Shown: positions 24,601 to 36,695, numbered from the stretch's first letter. The stretch: 64,000 nucleotides of DNA from Amyelois transitella (GCF_032362555.1 NC_083522.1:5868001-5932000); one strand, 5' to 3'. Made by a program: numbers and translations. The notes: generated by a model from the sequence alone, not told the origin.

Positions 24601-27600
24601 TTTAACGATTTTTGCTTATCTTTACTAACATTTTTAGCATTTCCAAAAATAATTTTCTTAATTTTTAACATTATTATCACTAAACATCCTCCTTCTTCGT
24701 GTTGCACTTCATGTTGAAGAAATTCGCTTTTGTAAACGGTAAAAGCGACTTTTCACGGCGAATTTTTTCACCTGGGTAAAAGTCTTCCTTGATGTGTAAT
24801 GGTGTAGAGGGTAAAAAAAATTCCCTTTTATTCACTCGGGTGATATTATCGAGTTGAACAAAGTGGAATCCTTGTTATCATAATGCCAAGCTAAGCAATA
24901 TTATCTAAATCTAAAGCACGTGGATGACAAGCGAGACACGCGTCTAAAGCAATAATTTATTTCTATATCACATCACGTGCAATAAAAATGACGAAGAGTC
25001 CTAACTTCATGAATTTTTAAATTTTACATTCACATGTTAGGAATAATAAGCAGTCGTTATCAGCATTAAGAACAGGCAGTTCATTATAAAATATGAATCT
25101 CATATTATTATAAGCCATTTGACGTAAAAGTTTTTACCATTTATTTATTTTTTTAAAGATTAGTTAAAGTGTTTTTTCTAAAAATAGGATACTAATATTA
25201 TAAAGCTGAAGAGTTTGTTTTGTTTGTTTGTTTGTTTGTTTAAACGCGCTAATCTCAGAAACTACTGAACCGATTTGAATAATTTTTTCACTGTTAGATA
25301 GTCTATTTATCGAGGAGGACTATAGGCTACATTTTATCCCGGATTTCCTACGGGAAACGTCAACAATGCAGGTGAAAGTTGAATGAGTCGGCCATCTGCG
25401 AGCTTTCCACGCGAACGCTGCGCAAACCAACAAAGATATAGTAAAACAATGTACTAAAGATGTGAAGTACTCATTTTTTGCCACAAAAAAGTCCGCGAGA
25501 GCATATATCTATCTCTTAAGATTTACTTACAATAACCACTTTTATGTTCATTTTTTAAGATTATTTTTTCATTATAAACATAAATTATTTTGAAACCAAT
25601 TTTCTTTAAATCAGTATTAATCCTTATCCAAATAAATATGTTTATTACTTTCGGCTTTTCATGTAGACTAAAATTGCCATTTACAGTATATAAATCAGAC
25701 GAATAGGTTTTGAGATATAGTCGTTATAAGCAATTTGCAGCGAAACATTTAATACGGCGAACCAGCGTTCTTTCTAATACGCGTGACCGCCTGACCGCCC
25801 TGAATAAATATGATGCCCAAAATAACTATTCCACGCGGACGAAGTCGCGGGCACAGCTAGTGTCTATAATAAATCACTGCTATATGCATAGATTTCTTTA
25901 AATATTTCGCAACACAGATTTCGCTGTTTGACTACATTTCACTTTATTTAACCAATAGTTTCTAGTTAGTTAGACTACGGTTTTTATGATTATAGTTTAT
26001 TACAATGCGTTTTGGGCTCTAAATACGAGACAATCTTTCGGAATTTTTTTTCGTCCTTATTGTAGAATTTCATGTTCCCTTATCATACCTAACTCATAGC
26101 CGTCATCGGTCCTCGACTAGATATATACTCAGGCTTTTTGGTCAAAAAACAGAATCGTCTCTACTCCACCGTCATCATCTCAAAGAACATCATTTTAAAA
26201 TTTATCTCTTAATGTACGAGTAGGTAGGCATGTCTAGCAGAAAATTATTCTTATGTAACTTATGAGCCATCTGACATTTTAATATCCCGTTTTTCACTGA
26301 AAACCTGCTTTTTGACCATGACTTTAATCAAAGTGGAATTTTTTGATGTCAAGTTTTATTATTGAAGTTTTTCGGAGATATCTTTTTAGAGCCGTGTAGT
26401 TCCCGGCATTTAATAATATAATATAGGATTTGAAGAAATAGAGTAGCCATTTCTTTCGCAAGGATGTCGTGAAAGACGATGGACTAAAACCTGTCACTAT
26501 TTAAATTTCAATTTCATTATTTTTTCAGTCTTATCAAGACTTGGCTCCTGTCTACCCGGCAAGGGATATAGACGTTATTATATGTTTATGTAGGTATAAT
26601 TAAACAATTAATTTCTTCTGTTGCAGTTCCACACACAACAGTTGCTTATGAACGACATCATCGAAGGCACGGACATGCGCCGAGGCGCGCCCTGCTGGTA
26701 CAGGCGCGCGGACGTCGGCCTCGGAGGCATCAACGACGCCCTGCTGGTCCAGTCCGCCATGTTCTCCACCCTCAAACGACACTTCGGAAATAAGCCCTAT
26801 TATAAGAACGTCTTGGAGACTTTCAATGAGGTAAGATTGCAGAAATTTTTATATTCTTTTACCGATTTTTAGGGTGTCACCTAATGTTAATACGATTGGG
26901 GATAGAAAACTTAATAGGTTATTATGAGATCTTCATGAATTAGTTCTAAGTGCTTAAGTACTTTTAGATTCTACTTAGCTTCACCACTTATCATAATATC
27001 CATAAGGTTGCATCGTAAACTAATTCTACAATTTAGCATACTTTGGTGTCAAAGGTTTAAAAGTAAAATTGTAGCTTGCCAAATTCTAATAGGAAGGCGA
27101 TTGTTGGTGTTTTCGTCACTTGTTTTGACAACTACTACCGAACCGAGTTATGATCCGGTATTAGTAATCGAAGCATTTTTAAAGTGCCCCTGATAATAGA
27201 ATTCCGTTCGTAAAGTTGACTAACCATACCTACATTGTAACTAGTGATGCTATCCTCCAGAAATATCTATCTAACATCATGTATTTCTATCTTTACAGAT
27301 GCTTCTCAAGTGCTCCATCGGACAGTACCTAGACAAATCTTTAATGAAGACCGACAAGCCAGATCTTTCCCAGTTCACCATGGGCAAATACGAAGCCATC
27401 ACCAAGTACAAGACTGCCTACTACACCTTCCAAATGCCAGTCACCCTGGCTCTGCTGATGGCGGGGGTCGACGACCCCGAGACACATAGACAAGCGAAAA
27501 CCATTCTTTTGGAAATGGGTGAATTCTTCCAAATTCAGGTAAGTTCACAACTTGACATTGACTGTATTAAATCCTAGGTTTTTAACCCTAGAAAGATAAT

Positions 27601-30489
27601 CTTATTTTGATGCGCGTAAAAGATAATCATGCGTCAAATTTACGCATATTTTCTCCGGACTATAAGTCGAATTGTATTTATTATTTTGAATGAAATATTG
27701 TTTAATATACATAATTACACATATACAAATAAGAAAAAAATCAAATATTTAAATTATATTTATTTATTTTTAAGAAAAAAAATTAACTTAAACCTCTTCT
27801 ATATCTAAACCAACAAAAAATTTTGAAAAATGGTATTACCATCATAAAAGTACTTTCTTTATATAATAATTAGACTTTTTTTATCACAAAATGATTAAAG
27901 AACATCTGACATATAATAGAAACATAAAATAATACACAAAAGCACAGCTTTGGCACACATTAATATTGTGCTCTCGGCAATTAACTTTCTTGCATTTTTT
28001 GCACGACGCACTAGCCTTTCATCTTATTTTAGAGGGACAGCAAGCACAGTAAGTGCATTTTTTAAAGGGTGGCTCTTTGGGGATGTCTTCTGATGAACAT
28101 GGTACTTCTTTAGGTAACGTATTAGATATATGATCGCGCAAATATCTCTTCAAAGTAGGATCTTCTAAGCGCTTAGTCCTAAACGCTGAAGACAGTCCCC
28201 TGCTAAGATTTTTCATAAACTTACGACTTAAGGGGTTTTCACCTTTATCGCAAACATTATGGTAATAAATAATATAAGCATTTATGCACGCAATATTTAT
28301 CATTCCGTACAATAATGCCATTTGCCATCTGTTCGTCTTCCTGCTACAGGACATCAAAGAACACATTTGGTCTAGTGATCAAAGAGCTCATCTGTGGACA
28401 TATGATTATCTTTTCTCATAGCTGTTCTGTCCAAAACCTTCCTCCAAGTCACTCTGCACATCGTCTTTGCTTTCGTGGTCCGAGATTTCACCATCAGTAT
28501 CCTCACAAGGAACCTCATCTTTACCCTGCAAAAGAGCGGCCAGGATATTGTCTTCGTCCAAATTTCTTCTCCCCATAATAGTAAATATAGGTATCAATAT
28601 CTATAAAAAAGAAAACAATAATACAACGTGCGAAATAATAAATAAAAAACAATAAAACACAAAAAGGATCACTTGAATTAAAGTCTTAAAAGTCACGCAA
28701 AAGATAATCATGCGTCATTTTGACTCACTCAAACGTTATATTTCAAAATCGGTGACACTTACCTTAGCGATACGTACGCCTCCCGGTAGCTCCTAGTGAC
28801 GAATGAAATGTCCCGAAGGCACAGCGACAGATTCGGGCTATTTAGGAAGAGACAGCAATAATTCGAAAACACATGCGTCAATTTGACGCAGATTATCTTT
28901 CTAGGGTTAATAACTCAAATGTACCTATACTTTTGGTATTTTAAACAAGTATTTCTCTAATTTTCGATATCTCCTGAAGAAAATGGGATTAGCGATTAAC
29001 ACAGTCATTAATATGTGTGGAGTAGAGTTGCCACGAATAGTGAATTGGCCGAATACCGAATATTCGGCAACGCGGTCGGCCGAAGCGCCGAATATTTGGC
29101 CGACGAATATTCGGCACGAAATACATCCCTAAAATCTTTCCACTGCATTTATTCTGCTTTCGTGCTTCTTTTGCCATACCCAAATTTCACTCCCATACAT
29201 TAATGTCGGGACCAACACGCCCTTATGCACAGCCAGTTTATGCACAACAAACTTTTTAAAAAAAAAGATACGATAGAAAATGATCGGACTATTGAAATAC
29301 ATAACAGTTTCTGGAACTGCTTTGAGGAAGTCGCAACAGATAATATGCGAAATGCTAATGATGAGGTGAACGTGGAGAAGAGTGCTGTGGCAAACCAGTT
29401 GGATTTTTATTTGAAAACAGTTCGCTTAGATCGGTAGGCCGACCCTTACAAGTGGTGGTTCGCAAACGAAAAACAATTCCCAAACCTTTCGAAGTTTGCT
29501 AAAGTTTATCTTTCTTCACCTGGAAGTAGCGTGTATAGTGAAAGGTTATACGTATTTATCAAGGATAAAATGTATCCCATTTTATGCCCAGGATAATAAG
29601 GTATAATTATACCAAGTTTCATCGAAATCGAACTGTTAGTTTTTACGTGATGCCTGAACATACAGACAGATAGATAGACAAATTTTTTTTAAATCACTTA
29701 TTTGGGTTTGGTATCGATCCAGTAACATCCTCTGCTATTTATTTTTTGAATATTTTCAATGCACAGAATTGACCCTTCTACAGATTATTATATGTATAGA
29801 TAACTTACCACTGGTCAATTTTAATTACTAAAGTATTTTAATTTGGAAATAGATACATAGTTTTGAGTAATATACGTGTCTTTTTTACATGATTTGGTAT
29901 TCGGTATTCGGCCGAATAGTACCTATTATTCGGCCGAATACCGAATAGCATAAAAAGTGGCCGAATAGGCCGAATACCGAATAATTGCCGAATATTCGTG
30001 GCATCTCTAGTGTGGAGAAACACTACACACTAATTGTTGCATTTCTTTTAATACAGTAACTACTAATAAAAATCTCTCTCAATTTACTGTTCCTGGTTGC
30101 ATTTCCATAACCTGACATAAGTCCAATCTAAAGTCCTATTCCGTTTTCAGGATGACTTCCTCGACTGCTTTGGAGATCCGTCAGTAATGGGAAAGCCTGG
30201 CACGGACATTCAAGACGGTAAATGTACCTGGTTAGCAGTGGTTGCCCTACAAAGGGCCACACCCGCTCAGAAGCAACTTATGGAAGAATACTACGGCAGT
30301 TCCAAACCTGAAGATGTTGCCAGAATCAAAGATCTTTATGAGGAATTGCAACTACCACACACATATTCTGTATACGAAGAGGCTACTTACGATCTCCTTA
30401 GGACACAAATACAGCAAGTCACAAGAGGCTTGCCTCATGACTTGTTTTTCAAAATCTTAGACAACATCTTTAGGCGAAGTATTAATTAA
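21640..30489 (+). CDS. FPPS: Farnesyl diphosphate synthase, diverged copy A (type-1-like)
   Basis: Prenyl synthases of this family condense IPP with DMAPP and GPP to make FPP, the juvenile hormone and mevalonate-pathway precursor. Exons: 21640-21833, 22758-22926, 23688-23828, 26627-26830, 27299-27538, 30151-30489; intron phases 2,0,0,0,0; 428 residues. An in-frame TAA at 21622 supports the start. The basic N-terminus could be an organelle presequence. Seen: NGKKNRGL (IPP site); the second Asp-rich motif DDFLD at about 317-321, followed by GTDIQDGKC. The first Asp-rich motif is altered to NDIIE (about 177-181), and positions -5/-4 before it are Gln-Gln instead of the usual bulky or aromatic residues. 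As I recall, lepidopteran type-1 FPPS proteins show this kind of substitution. The enzyme may need a partner subunit or accept unusual substrates. A poly(A) signal AATAAA lies at 30545-30550. Intron 5 carries piggyBac and hAT elements. Confidence 0.92.
25188..25860 (+). mobile_element. Non-autonomous Helitron, copy 2
   Basis: Near-full-length reverse copy of 9-696. It ends GGGCACAGCTAG at 25860, followed by T. Its 5' terminus (GGATACTAATATT) has lost the canonical TCT start. It lies in intron 3 of FPPS-A. Confidence 0.75.
26380..26590 (+). repeat. SINE copy (diverged)
   Basis: Head 'gagccgtgtagttcccggc' through tail 'ctacccggcaagggatatagacgttattatatg', ending just upstream of FPPS-A exon 4. 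Diverged in the middle. Confidence 0.65.
27586..28906 (-). mobile_element. Internally deleted piggyBac element, IFP2-type
   Basis: The left end reads TTAA, then CCCTAGAAAGATAATC; the right end reads GATTATCTTTCTAGGG, then TTAA (27582-27585 and 28907-28910). Subterminal repeats around 'aagataatcatgcgtca' are present at both ends. This matches the known architecture of the Trichoplusia ni piggyBac family. It is 1,321 bp against roughly 2.5 kb for a full element. It lies in FPPS-A intron 5, 47 bp after exon 5. Confidence 0.92.
27961..28576 (-). pseudogene. piggyBac transposase, broken
   Basis: Three pieces of a piggyBac (IFP2-like) transposase survive in order. The acidic N-terminus starts at 28576 (LDEDNILAALLQ, ISDHESKDDVQSD). 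A short internal piece at about 28376-28410 reads DNHMSTDELFD. The C-terminal part lies at 28366-28019 (NRWQMALLYGMINIAC, APE-type LEDPTLKRYLRD), then the Cys-rich zinc-binding tail to about 27965 (SCKKCKK, CREHNI). At least two internal deletions removed most of the catalytic core. A TGA stands where the family has an Arg just before the Cys-rich tail, consistent with a CGA-to-TGA change. It cannot encode a working transposase. Confidence 0.85.
29133..29240 (-). repeat. LINE fragment nested in the hAT element
   Basis: Close match to 53717-53815 ('ccactgcatttattctgctttcgtgcttcttttgcc', 'cattaatgtcgggaccaacacgccc'), the reverse-transcriptase C-terminal region of the non-LTR element in Rab2 intron 4. 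Either it inserted into, or it was captured by, the hAT element. Confidence 0.7.
29260..29554 (+). pseudogene. hAT transposase C-terminal remnant
   Basis: The frame reads an acidic linker, then VANQLDFYLKTVRLDR, a stop (TAG at 29435), then in the same frame KWWFANEKQFPNLSKFAKVY and SSPGSSVYSERL. This is the C-terminal dimerisation region of hAT transposases (the W-W...FP-L-A...S-YLS-P-SS--SER pattern). It has an in-frame stop, lost its N-terminal and catalytic parts, and ends where another repeat begins (about 29555-29690). Confidence 0.75.
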
Positions 30490-31985
30490 GTACTTAGGCA
30501 TTTTCTTCAAATAATTTATTTAAGTTAGGATATCTTTTTTATTGAATAAAATTGTAGATTTGTAAGTATAAAAATGTGATGACGTCTTTGTGATGCAATG
30601 TAAATACTTGTGACATTAATTAGGTACTTGATGTCTAAAAGAAATTCCTTTGTTAGTGGTCCTAGTTGCAACTTCAGCCCCATTGGATCCCGGACCCAGG
30701 GGTCATCTCATAAACTATCATTATATACTTAATTTAAACGGTAGGTACCTACATTGCATCATAAATTAATTTTAATTGCACAAATTATGAAATTGTGGTC
30801 ATTTGTAAAAGTTATGCATTTTTGTCACTGGTAGTAGATAAAAAGATGTGTGAATATTTTTGTTATTTTTGTCTCATAATTTGGAATTATGCATGACATT
30901 AAAAATATTATAGAAACCTTCATAATTATTTACAATTAATACTAAGGTAATAAACTACCTACTTAGGTTCTAAACTTCGGGAAGTATGATTCTAAGGCTC
31001 AGATTTTTAACACAATTCCTCGCATTTATAATATTTAAAACGAGTGTCATTAGTGTACAAAAATATTTGAAAAATAAATTTGTTACAATATAACCAAACC
31101 TCTATTTTTCCCCTCCTGATTTTATGTATGGATGTATGTATGCATTCTTACTTAATCCCATAATCACAGGCTGACTATAAAGAGACGAAGAAGCAACCGG
31201 GACGGGACTAACGGAAGGCAAATGGTGAATAAATTTATTTGAAAAATGCGCGGAGAATCAACGCAGTTACCTAATTCATGTCATTTTTCTTATAATTTTA
31301 ATTTTTTTAAATTTTATAAAAAAATAACGAGAAGTACCTTACTAAGAACTTAAGAGGACTGATTTTATGTAAGTATGTAAGAAAATACTTGTACATTACT
31401 TAGTTATTACTTTAAACCTATAAAAAATAAATGATTTGTCTATCTATGTACTTTTCTTCGTTTATTAACATAAGGAGTTAATCCAGTCGAGAGTCCCGAT
31501 TGACCACGATCCTGGGTTGGCTGTTAGTTAGTCCTGTCTGATCTCCGCAACTATTGCAGGAGAACCAAACCCATTCACATGTCATCCAGTAATGTCTAAA
31601 TGTGCAGGTTTCCTCACGATGTTTTCTCTCATCGTAACTAAGAGCATTGGTCAACAATCAAACTAATGTATGAAATAGTACTTCTATATACTATACACTT
31701 AATAAAGGAGTAACAAAATCTCGACATTCTTAAAAATAACAGCTCATTTTTAAGTTTCATTGCCAAAACGAAAAATAAAAAGAAAAAAAGAGCTGTCATT
31801 GTCTAAAGTATGTCAATGCCAGCAAAGTCTCTAATCCATTTTGATTACTGCAGTCAAAAAGTGAAAATAATCATCATTTGTTGAGATTGGAATGTAAGAG
31901 ACAGAAGTACATTTGGTTTAATATTTTATTCAAACCAAATTCTTCAAGTGAAAGTTTAAGTTTAGTGTACATTACCGTAATAAGA
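30490..31985. other. Gap between FPPS-A and FPPS-B
   Basis: FPPS-A 3' UTR with AATAAA at 30545-30550, then AT-rich DNA. A repeat fragment lies at 31480-31670, and the presumed FPPS-B promoter is in the last 250 bp, with repeated TGTCA near 31787-31820. An open frame in phase with FPPS-B starts at 31878, but the ATG at 31986 is preferred. Confidence 0.5.
31480..31670 (+). repeat. Interspersed repeat ('TGCAGGTTTCCTCACGATGT' family)
   Basis: Shares 'atgtgcaggtttcctcacgatgttttctctcatcgtaa' with 54970-55030, and its reverse with 61415-61470. Probably a SINE or LINE 3' region. Part of the head ('ctgcaacctgcacattcaa') is also seen near 8460. Confidence 0.55.
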
Positions 31986-34900
31986 ATGAATACCACCTCA
32001 TTTTTGAGACTTATTAGTAGAACCAGCAAATTAATCAATAACAATGGGAAATTTACGAGGTAAGGAATTTATTTTGTATCTCATCTATATTCATAAACCT
32101 ACGTACATGTTAATTTTGTAGCTTTTATGATTTGTACTCTTCGATTTGTACATAATTAATTATATTAATGTTAGAAGTGTACCGGGGCTATAAATTATAT
32201 ACACGCATTATGCGTGTACAATAAATAAATAAACACAATGTTGTTTTCTCATAATAACATAAAATGCGATTTTATTCTGGACTAGATACTGAGTTGACGT
32301 TACTGATCTCTTCTATTATCAACTGCTACATTTTCCCAAAAACTTATAAAAATAATCTGTTACCTGACCAACTTTTACAGAAATATATCTGTAGCATTAT
32401 TTAAGTTATTTATTTCAATAAGACCCTAAATAGCTAATAAAATTGGGATTCTTCTTATAGGCGTTAGACTTTCAACCTACCACTATTTAAATCTTAACTT
32501 CATCATTAAGCTGAATGCAGCTTTTAAGCTTTTTCAAGCTCTGTTGGTTCTGTCTGCCCTGCATATCTAAGAGCCTAAAATTCTTCATGTACTTAGAAAA
32601 AGTTTCTATAAATATACACATTCAAACAACATTACCATGTTAAACAGTTGATGACATCTTGATAGCATTGGGAACAGCTTATTAGCATCATAAAGCAGTG
32701 TGTGATAAGCCATTGAATTTCATGTTTCAAATGTCTTCAAAAGAAATATGTGGAACTGTAGCCTTTCTCTTTCATCTTTGCTTTGCATGTTTCCAGTTGC
32801 ACCCTCTGCCCTTTAAAATTTTGTCTTAGTCTATTATGTGGATAATAAGCTTCTATAAATGATTAAAATTAAATATTTAAATATGTATTATCTTACTAAA
32901 ATTTTGCACAATGAATCTGTCCAATGAACAGGTTTGTTTTTTACTTTTCTTTATAGCCTTACCTTCAGGGAACAGTAAGGCTTTAGATATGGAAAATGGG
33001 AGAAAGATATCTATACCATTCGTTAGCATTGTTTATCAATTATTATTTTAACTTCATAACAAAAACATATAAATGGCACACATAAGGCATAGGATTTCTA
33101 CCAGTCAACCAAGAAGATGTAAAACTACCTAAATAAAAAAAATGTCTACAAAGATTATTGTAAATCTTAATTTTAAATTACTTTTACTGAGTTTGGCTCT
33201 GTCTACCCTGCAAGGAAAATAGATGTGATTGATGTATGACATTATACATCTCTAAAGTATGCTTCCAACAGAAAATACTTTTGCATACATGCATGGTAAT
33301 ATAATCACTTTTAGTCTTTTCTAGACTATTGGCACTGTCTACCCTGCAAGGAATATATGTATATGTATGTATACTTAAATATTTAACCCATACAGGATAG
33401 ACAGAGCCTACAATCTCAAATAGACAGGCCATGGCCATTAAGATTCAAATAGTGACAGGTTACTTGCCCATCAACTAAAAGAAGAATCCCAAGTTATAGC
33501 CTTTCCCTTGATTGCCTTTTACTATCTGTATGGGAAAATAAACAGCTGGCAAACTCTATGTTTTGTTCTTTGCAACCAGACCAGCATGAAAGCTGTATTA
33601 TTAAAATCTTTCATTCAAAATATACCTTTCTTTGCAGATCAATACAAACAGTAGGCACAATAAGAACATCAGCTAATCTGTCCATGTACCAGTCCAAGAA
33701 GGAAAGAGAAACATTTCAAGATGTCTTGCCTTGTATTATGGACACTTTGCTGGAGAAACCATACTTCGCCGAGGTGCCTGATGTGGCAAAGTGGATTAGG
33801 AGGGTTTGTATTTACTATTTATTGTTTTGCAAAGTATATAACTATGATATTAACAGTGAAAATGACAAGTATTTTTTTAGTAACATAAGTAACATATAGC
33901 CATTGCTTAACTTAAAGCAGCAATTGTACTATTTGCGTGTGTAGAACTAATACATTGCAGGTACACTTACTGTAACAAAATATATCAATCTAATTCCCAC
34001 TGACATAAAATTGTAAAACTTTCAATGTACATTTTTGTTTGTAATTTGTGGTAAATATTGCTCACTTTAATATTAATACCCTCTTTCTCCTTATTAAACC
34101 TGTTAGAGGGGACTAAACTTTTCTGAAAATTGCCTAACTACCTTAAAAACATTATAGGTTTTGGAATACAATTTGGCTGGTGGTAAGAAGACCCGTGGAT
34201 TGACAACAGTATTAGCTTATGAAATGCTTGAGGAACCAGAGAAAATAACTGAAGAGGCATTAAGGATAGCACGAGTCGTGGGATGGTGTGTTGAAATGGT
34301 AAGAGACATACAATCCTAACTTATCTGAAACGAAATTTTAAAGTAATCTATCTACTTAACCAATCTTCTCAAAATTTATTCTCAAATTTTAGTCTTAAAA
34401 AGGATCTTTGTTCATCTGGAACCTTAAGTTGGGAAATTTGTTACTGTTAAAAGGACTATTCCCGTGAGATTTGCAATAAATTACTACTTCTATAGTATAC
34501 CATAGCTCCACAGCTATACTATCATAATTACATAATAGCCGTTGTCCACACAACAGCTATTAATTTTTCACTTTTCTATGTAATTCTGTAAAGTTATAAG
34601 ATATGATCAAAGAATTGAATTTATTAGTAGGGGTGAGCAAAGCAAAAAAGAGTAAGTAGGTAGAAGCTTCTGGTGCTGTCCAAATAATATTAAAATCTGC
34701 CTAAAAACATGCTTTTTTAAAATTTAACCAATCGCAAATCAGACCATTTGTGCCTAAGTTTTAGAAATAGTACTTCTATCACACAATCGTTTCAAAAAGA
34801 TACATACATACATACATATCGTCACGTCTATATCCCATGCGGGGTAGACAGAGCCAACAGTCTTGAAGACTAAATGGCCACATTCAGCTATTTGGCTTAA

Positions 34901-36695
34901 TGATAGAATTGAGATTCAAATAGTGACAGGTTGCTAGCCCATCGCCTAAAAGAAGAATCCCAAGTTTATAAGCCTATTCCTTAGTCGCCTTTTACGACAT
35001 CCATGGGAAAGAGATGGAGTGGTCCTATTCTTTTTTGTATTGGTGCCGGGAACCACACGGCAAAAAGATGGACAATATATTTATCCACTCACGAGTCAAT
35101 TTAGCTATTAAATACTAACAGACAATTTCAAACAGTTACAGGCATATTTACTAGTCCTGGATGATGTAATGGACGGTTCGTCGACCCGCCGCGGCGTCCC
35201 CTGCTGGTACCGGATACCAGACGTGGGTTTGGGGGCCATCAACGACTCTATCCTAATTTACACGTCCATATTCGACACTTTGAAGACTTACCTTGGTGAT
35301 AAACCCAATTACACCAACATTGTGGAACTGTTTAATGAGGTATTTAGTGTTTTTAATAGCTGTTTAATTAATGTTGTTACAGATTTACTTGCGCCATATA
35401 ATGACAAAATACTGTGAAAAGCCTTTATTAACTTATCTTGCGACATTTTCCATTTTAGACATGGGTTATATGAAATCTTGAGTGTACAAGGGGAGTTATG
35501 TTGTGCTATCGCGTGACTGAAATATGTATAAACCGTCATATCTAAAATGGAATATAACCAAATATGATCTAAAGTAAATATTAGTTTTCATCTGCTTGTC
35601 GGCGGATACCACCAATATTGGTCAAATGCCAATATCTTTACTTAACCACGCCATGTGAGAGGAAGTAGTCAGTGTAGGTTCTAAGCCAACTTTTTATTAC
35701 CAATTACTATAAGCTATAGTCTGTGACGTATAGTTTCCAGCACTTAGCAGCACAGCAGAATAGGGCACTACCTTTCCCACTTTATCTGAGCCGACTACGG
35801 TAAAAAGAAAATTTATGCTTTCATGAAATTGAAAATCTTATTGGACTGATATTTTCTCACCTTATTATGGATAAATTATATTATAATGTCATTATTAGGG
35901 TTCAAACTAATACTGTAGGAGATTAACACTTATATCTTCTCTTTCAGACACTACTCTTCACGTCAATAGGGCAACACCTAGACTACACGATAGCCCACCG
36001 CAGCAAAAACGACTACAGTCTGTTTACGATAGACCGCTACTATGCTATCGTCAAGTACAAGACAGCATACTACTCGTACAAACTGCCCTGCTTTTTAGCT
36101 TTGTATATGACGAATAAGACTGATAAGAAAGCTCAGGAAGCAGCCGAAAGTGTGTTGCTGGAAATCGGGAAATATTTTCAAGTTCAGGTCAGTTGTCATG
36201 AGTTCAATGGAGACAAACGATGTATATCCAACATCATTAACAAAATAAATAGGTGTTAAAATTTAAACCTAAAAATTATGAGCCTATGATTATAAATTTG
36301 CAGGCACTTTTTTTAATACACTTATCCCAACATTGTTATACGACTTTCAGGATGACTATATCGACTGTTTCTCCGACGAAACAGTAAGCGGGAAAGCGGG
36401 TACCGATATACAAGAAGGCAAATGCTCTTGGTTAGCAGTTACAGCGCTACAGCGCTGCAATACGGAGCAACGAGCGGTGTTTGAAGAATTCTACGGCAGC
36501 AAAGAGCCACAGCATGTGCAGCGAATAAAGCAGCTTTATGAGGAATTACAGTTACCACAGATATACAGGGAACTCGAACAAACTACATACGATAGGATCG
36601 TTCAAAAAGCTAAATCATTACCAGACACTTTTGGTTCGAACTTCCCTAAATTAATAGAAAGACAACTTGACATGATATATAAAAGAAAACAGTAG
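31986..36695 (+). CDS. FPPS: Farnesyl diphosphate synthase, canonical copy B (type-2-like)
   Basis: Exons: 31986-32059, 33638-33803, 34158-34298, 35142-35339, 35948-36187, 36351-36695; phases 2,0,0,0,0, identical to copy A; 387 residues. The N-terminus, MNTTSFLRLISRTSKL, is Arg/Ser-rich without acids, like a mitochondrial presequence; an in-frame upstream Met at 31878 would lengthen it. Catalytic features are intact: GGKKTRGL for IPP binding, first Asp-rich motif DDVMD (about 134-138) with following TRRG, KYKTAYYS, second Asp-rich motif DDYID (about 274-278), then GKAGTDIQEGKC, and a basic KRKQ C-terminus. Position -5 before the first motif is Tyr and -4 is Leu. It lies 1.5 kb downstream of copy A in the same orientation, so they are a tandem pair. 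Of the three copies, this is the most likely to be an active FPP synthase. Confidence 0.95.
32440..32580 (+). repeat. SINE fragment in FPPS-B intron 1
   Basis: Diverged blocks 'gggattcttcttataggcg', 'cactatttaaatctta' and 'tctgttggttctgtctgccctgc' in SINE order. Confidence 0.5.
33355..33550 (-). repeat. SINE copy in FPPS-B intron 1
   Basis: Reverse-oriented SINE with 'gacagagcc', 'agattcaaatagtgacaggtt' and 'aagaatcccaagtt'. Two shorter SINE tails precede it at 33185-33235 and 33315-33355. Confidence 0.6.
34801..35061 (-). repeat. Full-length SINE copy in FPPS-B intron 3
   Basis: Begins at the (TACA)n tail (34801-34820) and runs to the head 'gtgccgggaaccacacggc' at 35061. One of the best-preserved copies. 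Confidence 0.8.

Larger units (their letters stand above)
29023..30009 (+). mobile_element. hAT DNA transposon remnant with 8-bp target duplication
   Basis: The ends are TAGAGTTGCCACGAATA and the reverse complement of TATTCGTGGCATCTCTA. They are flanked by identical 8-bp copies of GTGTGGAG (29015-29022 and 30010-30017). The 8-bp duplication and ends of this type define hAT elements. Subterminal DNA is packed with ATTCGGC-type palindromes on both sides. Two further repeats are nested inside it. Confidence 0.85.

Noticed and set aside
27961..28576. Working piggyBac transposase gene
   Set aside because: At least two internal deletions and stop codons remove the catalytic core.
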